Shown here piece by piece: positions 1 to 11,215 of a stretch of DNA of 64,000 nt. The notes beneath the pieces were generated by a model that was not told the origin of the DNA, ran no database searches, and saw nothing but the letters and a program-made list of their open reading frames with translations. This DNA comes from Platerodrilus igneus (Eukaryota; Arthropoda; Insecta; Coleoptera; Lycidae), in contig JARFIW010001480.1 in NCBI GenBank assembly GCA_036346225.1, forward strand, positions 11,873,001 to 11,937,000, written 5' to 3'. Each line of letters starts with the position of its first letter. The stretch's first letter is position 1. The position numbers and the translations under genes are program-made.

Positions 1-954
1 ATTTAGCACGTAGCAAAGTCGAGGATAATAGATGCACATATTTTTATTGTACGAATAGCAAATAAACTTTCAAATTTAATGAAATGAAACTTGTGACGAA
101 ATGGAAAGTACGAAAATTTTAATTATTGAATCTAAATGTTTTTTGTAACCTGGAAAAATAATTCAAACCAAAGAAAATGCTGTTGAATTTAAGTATAATA
201 AACTTTGACCAAAAAACAATCTTTTTAATGGGGATACATGAAAGGATTTTAAGTATGTTGATATTAGTCATAAATTTGTTGGAACACAAACCATGCTCCC
301 GTTGCATTCATACTTATTCATGATTTAGGTGCGTTTATTCCAGGTCGTGATCATAGAGCACGGTTTTGCGTAAGTCAAATATCAAATGCCATTAAATTCA
401 AAAGTTGCATATAAGTATTTACTGCGTCCTCAAATAATACATAAGAATGTAAACTAAGGATTCAAAAGCACAAAAGATAATTGATGTGCACCCTGTGGCG
501 TGATATCCTCATATGAAAACTGACAGGTCATGCAGTGCAAGATCACTCAATTGCCAGGTGCAAGGCTTTTTACATTTAAGGGTTATTAAGACTAGAATAG
601 ATATGTTTGAGACGTTATTTAAAGTACAGTAGCAAATCTTGAAAAGGTAATTTGCATAATTCTTGTAGATACCGGAATCTTTGAGAACAATTAAAATGAA
701 TATAAATTTTCGGGCCTGGTTAGTGTGAGGCAGTTCTAATTGCACCTTTGACTGTAATACTTTTCCTATTGTAAAGCATTGGCTGCAATATGTTCTAATT
801 GTAAGTTTTGAAAATCGTACTTGTCTGTAAATTACTGTTGGTGATCATATAACTTAATACAAATCAGTAATTAATTCTTCGTATATGAAGTAATTGTAGT
901 GCTCTAAGACTAAATTACTTAAGAAGATAGAATCGTAGTTTAAGAAGAGTATAT
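1..954. other. AT-rich stretch, nothing recognised
   Basis: I see no supported gene here. A short minus-strand frame at 854-1111 is open, but only its first part (above about 955) matches a gypsy integrase tail; the rest looks like noise. No terminal repeats or tandem structure were noticed. Confidence 0.4.
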
Positions 955-1535
955 TTGAATTGGAATATACATTCCTCTGGTCCTGTTTTATCTCGACCCA
1001 TTCTTTTGCTTCATTCCAAACTTTTGCAATTTTCCTTAAATGAGGCGTAATCTGAAGTTCAAAAGTAACACCCTCTAATATAAATTTAACGTCATTCTTG
1101 ATATCGTCCAAACTGAATAGCCAGTGCTTTCACACCATACTGAATTCATAGCAAATCGTACACGCGGAAATTTCTGTGGCCAACTTCAATGATCTGTTCC
1201 TACAAGAATTGCAAGATGAAGTTTCAAGTCTCGATTCTTCCTTTCAACCATATTAGCAGATGGATGATATAAAGGAGTAAATGACCCTTTAATGTCCAGG
1301 ACGTAACGAACTTGTTGCATAACGGCTGAGACAAACCGTTCGCCATTATCTGAAATTATTTTCCTTGCAATTCCATCACGTAAGAATATTTCATCTATAA
1401 GTGTAATAGCACGTTCTTCTGCTGTTGTGTGATCTAAAGAAATAATTCTACCTACTTCGTGGCTGTATCTTCCAAGATCAATATCCACTTTTCCTTTTTT
1501 ACTCCGTCAGGCAGCGGTCCAAAAAGGGTTTACTG
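955..1535 (-). pseudogene. Ty3/gypsy integrase core, broken fragment
   Basis: This is a remnant of a retrotransposon integrase, the enzyme that joins element DNA into the chromosome. Reading leftwards one sees a GPLPDG-type opening near 1504-1530, then ISDNGERFVSAVMQQ (second catalytic Asp), then YHPSANMVERKNRDL (catalytic Glu in VERKNRD), then WPQKFPRVRFAMNS and a KQDQRNVY linker near 955. These motifs belong to Ty3/gypsy polyproteins. It is dead: the frame shifts near 1490, a stop sits after the core near 1183, and another shift follows near 1110. No LTR, reverse transcriptase or gag is attached. It abuts a LINE fragment at 1552. A second piece of the same type of integrase lies on the plus strand at 3085-3455, with its own internal deletion, so the two are separate copies. 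Confidence 0.8.
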
Positions 1536-1551
1536 AAAGTACTTCAAACCC

Positions 1552-1815
1552 TTGTTCATATTTCATAGCCGTACAGTGCAGTGTTCTGCACATGTGCTTT
1601 CAACAATGTTTTCCTTGTTTCCATGTTTGTTGTCTTCGAACATAGCCAATGCTCTTTATTGTTAGATGTAGTTTGGGTCCCCTTCTATTGTTTTACAATT
1701 ATATACACTATTTCACCAATATTCAGTGACATGTAAAGGGGGTTAAGCAACCTGTGATTACCAAGATTCCCAACACTTAGAAATTTGTCGAATTAATAAT
1801 TTTTCAGTAAATCCT
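1552..1815 (-). pseudogene. Non-LTR retrotransposon 3' ORF fragment (copy A)
   Basis: Minus-strand translation gives scraps such as LLIRQISKCWE and a later block resembling LLKAYVWSTALYGCE. That block belongs to the C-terminal part of an endonuclease/reverse-transcriptase LINE polyprotein, after the reverse transcriptase domain. The same stretch is recognisable at 21830-22090 (minus) and 57720-58000 (plus), so this is one of at least three local copies of one LINE family. No frame stays open. It is pressed between a gypsy integrase scrap and the 1 kb dispersed repeat, and I see no 3' tail or target duplication. Confidence 0.6.
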
Positions 1816-1829
1816 TTACTAATCACAAA

Positions 1830-2843
1830 TAATATTAAATAATATTAAATTTGAATCAGATTAGTAAAGCACTTAGTTCAAATTTTACAACCAGCAATTA
1901 AAAACCGGAACTTCACAATAGACATATCAAGTTAAAAAAACACCAACATATTTACTACGACTAGTCGTCCTACGGACGTAAACATTCTCAATTATTAAAA
2001 AAAAAGAAATTATAGTAAATTGTTCAACCCGACAGAAACCATAAACAGTCATTAAATTTAAGACTTATCAGACCTACACAATGACGCAGGTGTTAATATT
2101 CAATAACAATCATGAAAGTACATAATAGTCCCATGCACCCACAAACCCTTGACCTCAACCGCAAGTTCAGTTTGAATCGTTCAAACCATGTGAAAACATA
2201 AAATTGGGGTATTTTCTAAAATAATGGAGCTCATAAATACTGCTATCGCAAAATGGAAAGGACAATTCATTAAATTAGTTTAATTGATGCAGATTCATTA
2301 AGATCTTGGCATACAAACTTTGAGCTTGAGTGACAAACAACTAGTACCGAGCGGTGACAAGTTTTTAGTAATTCGAAGTACGGTAATTTACTAAATGCGG
2401 GTTTACTAGTGAAAAAAGCTACCGAATGCGAATGTGAACGCGAAGTTAAATAAATTACTGTTGTTAGTGAAAGGAGTCCGGTAGTGGACGCCTTTTCAAC
2501 ATCTGTTGGATTCGAAGGATTGCTGACATTAAAGTTTGTCTTACAGCTAAAGGGTTGCATGAACCTTGTCCTCGAACCAAAACCTGTAAGTGATGGAGTT
2601 TAGCTTTCTATCGGCTTCATATTTTGTGGACGTATATTTCATTATTTACAAACAATCTCCCAGGGTTTAAACTGATATGTTGGTGCACGCTTAGAACGAG
2701 GGTAATGTAATGAAAGTACGTACCGCTATTGTGTTTCCGTAAATTTACACCTACCAGTCAAATCTGCTGGATAATTAGGTTTGAATATATTTATGATGTT
2801 GTTTTGCTTTTAGATACACGTAAGTTGGCCAATTAAGGTAAAA
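1830..2843 (-). repeat. 1 kb dispersed repeat, copy 1 (inverted partner at 13752-14758)
   Basis: This block is the reverse complement of 13752-14758 over almost its full length, with scattered substitutions and small gaps. One end is TTGGCCAA-like with a neighbouring TGTATCTAAAAG block; the other is an AATATTATTTAATATT stretch. I found no clear terminal inverted repeats or target duplications. Inside, 2270-2560 (minus) is open for 96 codons, but the copy at 14 kb carries the matching frame with a shift. The opposite strand is also nearly open and ends at a good splice-donor-like CCTGTAAGTGA (2583-2593). Coding strand and function are therefore undecided. I do not recognise the family. Confidence 0.75.
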
Positions 2844-3084
2844 TTTAGTTCATTTGTGAATAGTTGTATTCATTCAATATTGAGATATTCATGTTTAATA
2901 TAGGCTAGTTCTACCGTTTTCTTTATATGTGCTTAGTTTAAATTAGCAGAAGAAGGAAAATGTACGTAGGGTTCCATCAAACTATTGAGATAAGAATTAA
3001 TCCTTTGTCTTCTTCTACACCACGCATCGCCAAGTGAGTCAAGATTAAATTCCTGGTTGGTTAGAGCTCAATATTTTATTGGAC

Positions 3085-3455
3085 CGACGGGCGCACAGTT
3101 TTGTCACAGCCGTTATGCAACAAAACAAGAGGAATGCCTATGCAAATTCTGAAAGGAAAGACGTTTCACCCTATAAAATTGGGGATTGCTTTGGGTCAAA
3201 ACCCAAAGTTTGAGTAATGCACCTAAAGAGACGACATCAAAAGTCTATCCAAAGATGGATGGTTCATATAAAATTCGAACAAGAGCATCTCCAACTAGCT
3301 TTGAAATTACAGAGACGGATTAGGCCCCTTAAACATTTATCAGGTGTCGTTCTTAACTTCAGTTAACATTGCTTCGGATGTACATTTGGTGATACCAAAA
3401 CGAAAGAAAGGTCGACCTTCAAACAAACGCGCAGATCTTAAAGTGCTGACCACTC
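3085..3455 (+). pseudogene. Ty3/gypsy integrase tail with internal deletion
   Basis: The plus strand encodes the end of a gypsy polyprotein: GAQF then FVTAVMQQ (the region around the second catalytic Asp), then directly NKRNAYANSERKDVSPYKIGD and later PKMDGSYKIRTRASPTSFEI and IPKRKKGRPSNKRAD, typical of the C-terminal tail and basic end of gypsy integrases. About 80-90 residues that should lie between VMQQ and the KRNAY block, including the catalytic Glu, are missing. The join falls at a short CAACAAAAC run, which suggests a microhomology deletion. Frame shifts and at least one stop break the rest. No LTR follows. Confidence 0.75.
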
Positions 3456-3911
3456 CTCGGAGCGAGCAGGTAGTGTTGTTGGTCGTAGCGAGGGTGAGGG
3501 GAGGGGGAAGCTCACGCACATGCCAGTCTTACTCTACGCCCAACAGGTGACGATAATTTGTTTGAACCACAGGGTAGTGAGTTTGTTAAAAGCCAATTAC
3601 GTAAACGATAGGGCGGTAATGCCTTGGGATATGGCTACGTTTATAATTTAAGATCAGGAAATGAAGCTAGTGCAAATAAACGATAATATTCCTAATTTAG
3701 AGTGTAATGAAGTTATTGGCTTTTTGTAATTTATAAGAATAAAGGTTATAATGCAATTCTCAATTGTAATTAATCATATTCAGGCACAACGCAAAAACAC
3801 CCTTAACCTACCGGCTGATTAAGCAGATGTTATAACATCTCCATTCCCTTCAATAAATGTATTGATTGCTAACGAGGATTGCATTCTCGTATATGTTTTG
3901 GGTAGCGGCAC
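3456..3911. other. Spacer left of BEL/Pao element
   Basis: No gene recognised. Its last five bases (3907-3911, GGCAC) form the left target duplication of the BEL/Pao element; the partner GGTAC lies at 10745-10749. Confidence 0.4.
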
Positions 3912-4314
3912 TGGTGCGGATTGTCAGATCTTTTTTTTGGATTAAGTTTAATTACTTGAAAGACCACCTTGATACTTCGTGGGTTCGATGAATACCGTTG
4001 TGATAGGTAAAATGCGGTATAAATATTCACAATAATATAGGAAATGATGAAGGATAAATATCTTGTTTAATGTGACTGATGGCACTTGCAGTTAAAGTTG
4101 ATGATCAGAGAAAAATTAAGCGTCCATTTTGTGCGCACTTGTTGTTAACTCGGCGATTTCAGGCACAAGACTCCTGATTGAGTAGATGGTGCACACCTTC
4201 GACTAGCACGGCACTGTTGCCAACTCGCTCACAATGCACTGGAAGTTACGGATAAAGTTTATGCACCTTGCATTCGCGTAAAAACGTATAATACACAGTT
4301 TATATGACGGAACA
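3912..4314 (-). repeat. BEL/Pao 1, 3' LTR
   Basis: 403 bp, direct copy of 10343-10744. In element orientation it starts TGTTC and ends CACCA. The region directly upstream (element sense) is the GGTGGGCG polypurine-like tract at about 4315-4325. Confidence 0.88.
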
Positions 4315-4423
4315 TTACGCCCACCAAATTCAAAGGAATTTCGGAAAGTAAGGAATTAAGGTATTATGATAAATAACTAGAAAGTACAGAATACAGGGAT
4401 CATTGACATAAAGGTAGCGGGCA

Positions 4424-5590
4424 CAGTTTGAGCATGGGGAGTTAAAAAGTGCGATTATTGGTTTTAACATCTGCAACGTGAGCTATGCCGTCGCGGCTAT
4501 GATATAAGTGGAAGACACGCCCGAGCTTCCATTGCAATGGGAGTAATCGTTCATCCTTGATTAAAACTAAGGTGTTTACAGTAAGTGGACCACCTTGATT
4601 ATGCCATTTTGACCTCAGACGTAGAGTATTTAAATATTCTAAGCTCTAGCGCAACTAGAAATCTTTATGCATTTTTTGTAGTAATCTCCAGCGATCGCGT
4701 GGAGGTATTTTAATTTGAGATAGAACTTCATGTAGAGGAGCCGTTAAAGGTTCTATTGTAAGAAAATGGCTGGGGCAAGACACTGCAGGCCATTTGGGTC
4801 GGCACTCAAGGCACATAGAGGTCTAGAGTTTAATAACGCCTCTATTTGGGTAAGGACGGTGTAAAGTTCCTCAAACGTGAGTACCTGTTTCCAACTACAC
4901 GAAAAAGATGAGTTTTGATTTTTTTAACGCCGTTTTTCCAGAGATCGCCAAAGTGGGGGGCAGTAGGAGGGTTAAAAGACCAAGTAATACCTTCTTGTTT
5001 AGTACCATCTTGCATATAAGCAGGCAGTTGATTGTTAGCTCCTACGAAATTCGTACCGCAATCGCTGAATATATTAGAACAACGCCTTTGACGAGCGTCG
5101 CAAGGTAGCAACGAGTGCGGCAGAAGACAAATCGGAAACAAGCTCAATGTGTGTAGCCTTGGTGGCAAAACACACAAATATGCATATTTGAGACTTAAGA
5201 ATTTTTGCCTTTCTCAAGTTAGAAACCTTAGTTGAAATGGGTCCTGCAAAATCTACACCTACACAACTGAATGGCTTAACTTGGTTCACACGGGCTGGGG
5301 GCAAGTCAACCATAAGGGGTGTCATCGGAACCGTCTTGGTGCGGGAACATATAATACACGAAAAAAGATAAAATCGAATTGATTGACTGAAATGATTCAA
5401 TAGATTTACTGAATTAAGCATGCTGTGCTTGAAATATTAGCATGATAATATTTTAATGAATGGACAAAATTGCAAGCTTTATCAGTCGGTGACGACGAGG
5501 CAATAATGCCGGATATTTAGCAGTGTAAAGTGACTTAGAATGTACCAAACGACCACCAACTTGTAAAATGCCTTGAGTGACAAGAAAGGG
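4424..5590 (-). pseudogene. BEL/Pao 1 integrase and DUF5641 end of pol
   Basis: From the right: GGRLVHSKS and KYPALLPRRHRL (linker before the H2C2 zinc region), a damaged H2C2 segment, CIICSRTKTVPMTPLMVDLP, then GVDFAGPI (first catalytic Asp), FVCFATKATHIELV, and SDCGTNFVGA (second Asp). Next comes [12 protein letters not shown], where related elements have an LWE block, so the catalytic Glu seems replaced by Lys. The end, LLPLQWKLGRVF then DGIAHVADVKT, is the DUF5641 domain typical of BEL/Pao. Reading frames change near 5450, 5130 and 4850, and the tail stops early. A functional integrase would insert element cDNA in the nucleus; this copy cannot. Confidence 0.85.
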
Positions 5591-6539
5591 TGTTAGTCGA
5601 CGTAAATGTGTTGATATCCTTGTCGCAGTTTTGATCCAGGAAATTTCCTTGACAAAGACTGTAGCTTCAACACGTCAAAGAATGATTGATCATAAGGAAA
5701 TTAAATAATTCATCAGCAGTAAGGGGTCCCGTAGGACTCTGTATTTTGGTTGTAAAAACGGGTAGACGTAGGCCAAAATACCTTAAATTTTTCGTAATGA
5801 TGAAAAACCCTCTAGTAAATTGTCAACTATGTTGAACTCGACTTCAATAGTTTGAGCAACGAACGCCAATACCTTTTGGTCGGTAGTAATCTTGGGAGTT
5901 GAAGTTGAAACAGTAATTGGAGGGAGCCAAAACTCCTGCACAGAACGACGCCACTGTGGCCCCACCCTGCAAAGGGAACATGCTAGAACCGCCTTTGGCA
6001 AAAGACCTCTAGAAGCTGAATCCGCCGGATTGTCAGAAGACGTTATGTGAAACCATCTGTTGGGTGAGATGATTTGCTGAATATGGCTAACACGATTAGC
6101 AACAAAAGCTTTCCATTGAAAAGGAGGTGCTCGAATCCAGCAGAGAGCTACTGTAGAATCGCTCTAAGCAAATATTTCAGAAATTGTGATAAGTCCTTGA
6201 TAGGCGTCTAACACTAAAACAAGTAGATCAGACAACAAAGTAGCAGCACATAATTCCAGACGTGGAATTGAGATACGTTTTATTGGCGCCACTTTAGTTT
6301 TAGCTGCCGCTAGAATGACAGTTATTTCGCCAGAAATTAGATTTACAAATCCAAGATATATAACAGCTGCGTATCCAACCTCACTGGAATCGCAAAAACT
6401 ATGAGTTTCACAGCTATATGAATCAGTGGAAAGTAAACAACGAGATATTGTTAGAGTAGAAATAAATTGCAACTCCTTTTGATATTGTTGCCAATGAAAT
6501 AGCAAATTGACTGGAGGACTTTCGTCCCAGTCTAACAAG
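5591..6539 (-). pseudogene. BEL/Pao 1 RNase H region
   Basis: This carries FCDSSEVGYAAVIY (acidic Asp of the RNase H fold), AKTKVAPIKRISIPRLELCAA (Glu in LEL), then SEIFA followed by a stop near 6163, a damaged stretch to about 6002, and RVGPQWRRSVQEFWLPP. The segment near 5700-5780 resembles the GPLTADEL linker before the integrase. RNase H removes the RNA template during reverse transcription. At least two frame changes separate this block from the reverse transcriptase upstream and the integrase downstream. Confidence 0.8.
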
Positions 6540-7696
6540 GGTAATTGGAGCTACAAAACCTAAGGGATCATACATCCTAGCTACTTGGGAAAAAATATTG
6601 CGTTTCGTACAAGTTGAGTTACCAATTTGAACTTGAAAAGAGAAAACATCATCGTTAGGGGACCATTGTAGCCTTAAAATCTTGATCGATTCATCAGAGT
6701 CAAAACTAAATGTATTGATTCCACAATGTTCGGAGGGAATGCCCTCTAAAGTCTTATAACAATTGGAGCTCCACTTTCGTAGTTCAAAATAACCTAAATT
6801 TATAAGTTGAATCACTTGATTTCGTGTTTCCACGGTAGATTCTATTGAATTTGAACCGCAGACAAAATCATCCATGTAAAGATTAGACCTAATGGCCTCA
6901 GCAGCCAAAGGAAACCTTTCTCCCTTTCTACGGAGAGTTGGTGCAACGTTTTAATAGCCAAATACGGTAATGACTTAACACCATATGTGACGGTATTCAA
7001 TTGATACGTTTGTACAAGTTCATTCACCAAAAACCTCCTAAAAATTAATTCATATCTTTTACGTTGGTTAGCGATTAGGATTTGCCTATACATTTGTCGG
7101 ATGTCACAAACAAAAACATAGGAATGAGCCCTAAATTTTAATAATATTGGTAATATATCACTTTGGAGACTAGGTCCTGCTAATTGAGTATCGTTTAAAG
7201 AAATTTCATTTTTGGCCTTCGCAGAGGCGTCAAAAACCGCACGAATCTTTGATTGATTACCTTCCAATTTGACCACGGCATCATGAGGTATAAAACAACA
7301 ATCACTTCTGGTAGACGAGAAACGAATACGATTCATATGACCTAAATCTAGGTACTCTTGCATGCAATTATTATATTGAACACGTAAATTAGGGTTGGCC
7401 GATAATCTACGTTCTAACGAAAATAGTCGCCGTAGTGCAATATCATAGGAATCTTCAAAAATAGGAATTATATCATTAAAGGGTAAGTCCACGACAAAAC
7501 GTCCGGACTCAGAACGTGCATATGTAGTTTAAAATATTTTATTTGCTCTTTCCTCTTCCGGAGAAATATGATGCTTGGTAGGGATTTCCTCAATCTCCCA
7601 AAATCGTCTAAGGGTTTGATCTATCATATTCTCTAAAGCAACGAAAAACGCCAGGACAGTATCAGACCGCAGGCTTTGGACTGGGCCCAGAATTGT
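6540..7696 (-). pseudogene. BEL/Pao 1 reverse transcriptase
   Basis: Leading segment FWEIEEIPTKHHISPEEE (about 7590-7540) is followed, after one in-frame stop near 7530, by GRFVVDLPFND, CFIPHDAVVKLEG, IRAVFDASAKAKNEISLND, VFVCDIRQMYRQI (first catalytic Asp) and TYQLNTVTYGVKSLP. The frame then shifts, and the active-site box LYMDDFVCGSN lies at about 6840-6885 with both Asp kept. Downstream come LRKWSSNC and SQVARMYDPLGFVAP, characteristic of Pao-type polymerases. The order matches the family, but the frameshift just before YMDD makes it non-functional. Confidence 0.88.
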
Positions 7697-8187
7697 CTAA
7701 TCGAAAATGGTATTAATAGCAGCTGGTTTTAAAAATTTACCTTCAATAATGCCACCGTTAATAATAAAGGGGTATACGTCAGCTCCTAGGAGCATGTCAA
7801 TTTGACCGGATTTATTCCATGTTGGACCGGCAAAGTATAGACCTTTAAAATGTGCAAAATTGTTTGACACTTCAGTTCTAGGTAAATTCCCGGAAATCGT
7901 TGATAAAATAAAGGTTGCGATTTTTAAAGATTGTTCATTGTCAAGTATGGAACGTATAGTACAACTAGTAGCTCCCCGATTGGCAGCTGCATTCATTTGA
8001 CCAATACCACAGATGGGGACTTTGGAACGACGTATTGGTAACATTAACTTACTTGCACATTTGTGACCTATAAAACTAGCTTGCGAACCAGGGTCAAGAA
8101 GAACTCTGCCTTAAACCTACCAGCTCTGTCTTGAACTTCTACGAGCGCAGTAGAAAGTAAAACAGTAACTCTCTCACAAATATCTGC
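7697..8187 (-). pseudogene. BEL/Pao 1 aspartic protease (DUF1758)
   Basis: The start VLLSTALVEVQDRAGRF (about 8175-8120) leads after a one-base shift into VLLDPGSQASFIGHKCAS; the Asp of DPGSQ is the expected catalytic residue of this retropepsin-like family. Then come a long open stretch with ICGIGQMNAAANRG, WNKSGQIDMLLGADVYP and the end FLKPAAINTIFD followed by a stop. In working elements this enzyme cuts the Gag-Pol polyprotein. The SINE at 8200-8497 separates it from gag. Confidence 0.82.
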
Positions 8188-8199
8188 TGTTGACGATAG

Positions 8200-8497
8200 G
8201 TGGCGGATCCGTGGTGTAGTGGTATGTGTTTGACTATTACGCCCAAGGTCCCAGATTCGTATCCCGACACGGTCCGCTTGAAAACTGTTAGGCGAGAATT
8301 TTTCATTAAAACACACCCTCGTTCGGATGAGAGGTAAAATGGAGGTCCCGTATGTGAGTGTTGTCACGCACGTTAAAGATCCCTACCTTGCTTGAAATAG
8401 CAAGGGTTCGGTAAAATTCCAAATTTTCTAGGTAAAAGAAACTCGTTTCCTGGCCAATGTAGTACCTTTGGGTGGAGCATTGGAAAATCACATGTAA
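8200..8497 (+). mobile_element. SINE, full length, inserted in BEL/Pao 1
   Basis: A 298 bp tRNA-headed SINE flanked by a perfect 12-bp duplication TGTTGACGATAG (8188-8199 and 8498-8509). The head carries pol III box-A-like and B-box-like motifs (GATTCGTATCCCG here; GGTTCGAATCC in better copies). The body includes CGTTCGGATGAGAGGTAAAATG and GTCACGCACGTTAAAGATCC, and it ends GGTGGAGCATTGGAAAATCACATGTAA. It lies antisense to the retrotransposon between gag and protease, so it arrived after the BEL element. The uncorrupted duplication indicates a fairly recent insertion. Confidence 0.9.
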
Positions 8498-8509
8498 TGT
8501 TGACGATAG

Positions 8510-9808
8510 AGCCTGAGTTGAAACCAATAAAGAGGATTGTGATTTAGTACATTCAGGGGGCTGCGCTTGAACTTCAAAATGAAATAAGCTGTAGGTGAAA
8601 TCTTCCACAAGTACGACAAATAGATTTCGATTTACATTGCTTGAACGCATGAGGACGTAAGCAATTTACACAAAGTTTTAAACCCTTTATAGTACTCAGG
8701 CTGTCGGTCGCCGCCTTGGCTAAAAGAGACGAACAGCGATAAATAAAGTGATTACCATTACAGACTGGACAAGATTGCGCAACGGGATCACCTTGTTCAG
8801 AAGTGTGCGCATCGTTGGAAATATTACATTTATCGAACAACACTAAATGAGAACTAACATTTGGTTTATAGAAAATCCTTGCTGGTGTGTACTTAGCTGT
8901 AGTAGTCTCTATTGTATTTGTGTATGCAGCACTGGACGCTGAGGAAACCTTCTCTAACGCAGTGCATTGTTGTAATAATTTTTTTTAAAGTATCGAATTC
9001 TAGTGTTTTCTTAGGGTCCGATTGTAACTCGAACCTTTTGCGAGTGCTGGAATCAAGCCTTTCGAGCAATAAATTGACCAGAACAAAATTCTACTCGTCA
9101 ATAGGATATCTTAAATTTTTAAGAACGGCTAGGTTTTTAGAAAAAGAATCCGCAGGTGATCTAAGTAGCTTGGGATTTTCGTATTTTAAAGATGGCGAAG
9201 ATTTAACAGCTCTCCAATGAAGCGTTGCTAATACCCTGGGGTTGCTGTACATATCCTTGAGTGCTTTATAAGTAATTTTATAATTTTGAGAACATAATTG
9301 TATGGTTTCTGTAATTGTAACGGTTCATTTTGAATTGAGGTTAACAAATAATTGAATCTTTCAATATCTGACAAAGAAGAATTATTGTGCACCAAGCAAT
9401 TAAAAAGATCTATGTAAGATTTCCAGGAATAGAAATCACCCTTGAAAGTACCCAAACTTAAAGGTTGAAGTTTAGCATTGAGGTTAGGGGTAGCGACAAT
9501 GTCCGGTTTTTGTTCTTCGAGTACCGGTGGTTGTAGCGTGTCTAATATAAATAAGCAATTAAAGTACGTTGCATCTACCTCCTTCCGAATATTTTTATAT
9601 AAATGTCCTTCCACTTCAGAAGAATTTGAAAGAACCGGAATCAGTACCGCATACAATTTTCTAAAACTTGTCATAGTGTTTTATATTGAATTTTAAATAA
9701 AGTTATACATTCTGGATGAGTTTCTAATGAATTACCCAAAACAGAAATTTTGTTGATACGATCTTTATAAAGATTCAACTGAGTATGTTCCGCCTTTCTC
9801 GGAGGCAT
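8510..9808 (-). pseudogene. BEL/Pao 1 gag
   Basis: The likely start is ATG at 9808 (MPPRKAEHTQLNLYKDRI), with a stop after 45 codons and a frame change into the next block. Further on are PLSLGTFKGDFYSWKSYIDLF and FNYLLTSIQNEPLQL, the DUF1759-type capsid region of Pao elements, then YSNPRVLATLHW and VNLLLERLDSSTRKRFE. The zinc-finger part at 8574-8843 has CPVCNGNHFIYRC and CVNCLRPHAFKQC plus CRTCGRFH, several Cys/His knuckles expected to bind RNA. Stops and shifts (for example near 9095 and 9230) split the gene. Confidence 0.82.
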
Positions 9809-10342
9809 TATAATCGCATTGAATAAAAAACTACAAAACGCAAATGTTTGTCAACAGAAATTTAGGCATTATAAACACTCTCAATAATAACTGCGCGTGA
9901 TAAATACTCGAAGTTACTGGTCAAGTCAAGGTTAACTTTAGGTCTTAACGTGTATTCAACAGATTTTAGGACTATTGCCGGTCGTTCTACTATGTTGCTA
10001 TGGTAACGGGGGGTTGTGAAAGTAACGGTAATTTATTTCTGTAGCACGTCGGAGCCTGTTAGAAATCGCAATAATGAAATAGGATGAAAATTACTCACAT
10101 GTTGTACAATGATAGCTCAAACGCGTATATTTAATTGAAATCTAATTTTAACTTTATTATTATCTATGAAGCACATTAAACACTATGCTTGACGTAAAAT
10201 TCGTGAAAATTCCGGCATAAAACTTGACCCATAAACAATACACGTTTGTTTTGTTGATAAGAGAAATTTTGGGAATTTTTTACAATAAAAGAAGGATGTA
10301 TTTATCATAGGACTAATTCAGATATGGCTCGAAAGGATCAAG
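9809..10342 (-). other. BEL/Pao 1 leader between 5' LTR and gag
   Basis: This stretch has no open frame of note. In element sense it lies between the 5' LTR and the gag start and would be the untranslated leader. I could not find a convincing tRNA primer site next to the LTR. Confidence 0.5.
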
Positions 10343-10744
10343 TGGTGCGGATTGTCAGATTTTTTAATTTTGGATTAAGTTTAATTACTTGAAAGACCAC
10401 CTCGATACCTCGTGGGTTCGATGAATACCGTTGTGATAGGTAAAATGCAGTATAAATATTCACAATAATATAGGAAATGATAAAGGATAATTACCTTGTT
10501 TAATGTGATTGATGGCACTTGCAGTTAATGTTGATGATCAGTGGAATAAGCGTCCACTTTGCGTGCACTTGTCATTAACTCGGCGACTTCAGGTACAAGA
10601 CTGCTGATTGAGTAAATGGCGCACTCCTTTGATTCGCACGGCACTGTTGCCAACTCGCGCACAACGCACTTAATGTTACGGATAAAGTCTATGCACCTTG
10701 CATTCGCGTAGAAACGTATAATACATAGTTTGTATGACAGAACA
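10343..10744 (-). repeat. BEL/Pao 1, 5' LTR
   Basis: 402 bp, partner of the LTR at 3912-4314. It would hold the promoter of the element. The right flank GGTAC (10745-10749) is the probable target duplication. Confidence 0.88.
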
Positions 10745-10940
10745 GGTACTTTATTGCTGATTTGGGTATTATTGATGATCTTAAGGAATTTCCTATTTCA
10801 GTTTCGTCAAAGCTCAGCTATTAGATAGAGGCAATCATGATTGCGCTCATTTTGGCAAGTGGTTTGGATTGTGATTATGCGCTTCAAGCCTCGATACTAG
10901 ATTAGTCCAAGGCGTATTAAAGATATTTGCGCGGACTGCT

Positions 10941-11183
10941 TTCGAAACCCGACACGGTCCGCTTGAAAAATGTTAACCGAGCGTTTTTTAGAAAAATATG
11001 ATCTCGTTCGGATGAGAGGTAACATGGAGGTCCCGCGTGTGAGTGTTGTCACGCACGTTAAAGATCCCTACCTTGCTTGGAACAACAAGGGTTCGGCTAC
11101 ATTCCATATTTTCCAGGTAAGTAGACTCGCTTCCTGGCCAATGTAGAACCTTTGGGTGGAGCATTGAAAAAAATCACATGTAA
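10941..11183 (+). mobile_element. SINE, 5'-truncated
   Basis: The same SINE family as at 8200, starting inside the tRNA-like T arm (TTCGAAACCCGACACGG) and running to the normal 3' end. An 8-bp duplication GGACTGCT (10933-10940 and 11184-11191) flanks it, so the truncation happened during insertion. Confidence 0.88.
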
Positions 11184-11215
11184 GGACTGCTAGAAAAGCA
11201 TTACTTTACCTTGTT

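Larger units (their letters stand above)
3912..10744 (-). mobile_element. BEL/Pao LTR retrotransposon 1 (complete, non-functional)
   Basis: A 6.8 kb element bounded by two direct LTRs (3912-4314 and 10343-10744) that begin TG and end CA, with a five-base flank GGCAC/GGTAC (one mismatch) as likely target duplication. Order on the minus strand is 5' LTR, leader, gag, aspartic protease (DUF1758), reverse transcriptase, RNase H, H2C2 integrase and DUF5641 tail, 3' LTR, which is the BEL/Pao order. A purine-rich GGTGGGCG run directly precedes the 3' LTR and would be the polypurine tract. The polyprotein is cut by several frameshifts and stops. The integrase Glu appears replaced, and a SINE sits between gag and protease. 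The LTRs differ at many scattered positions, so the insertion is old. I could not assign a primer-binding site with confidence. Confidence 0.9.

Noticed and set aside
950..3460. Inversion of one gypsy element to explain integrase pieces on opposite strands
   Set aside because: The plus-strand piece has its own VMQQ region and an internal deletion, so the two pieces overlap and are separate copies.
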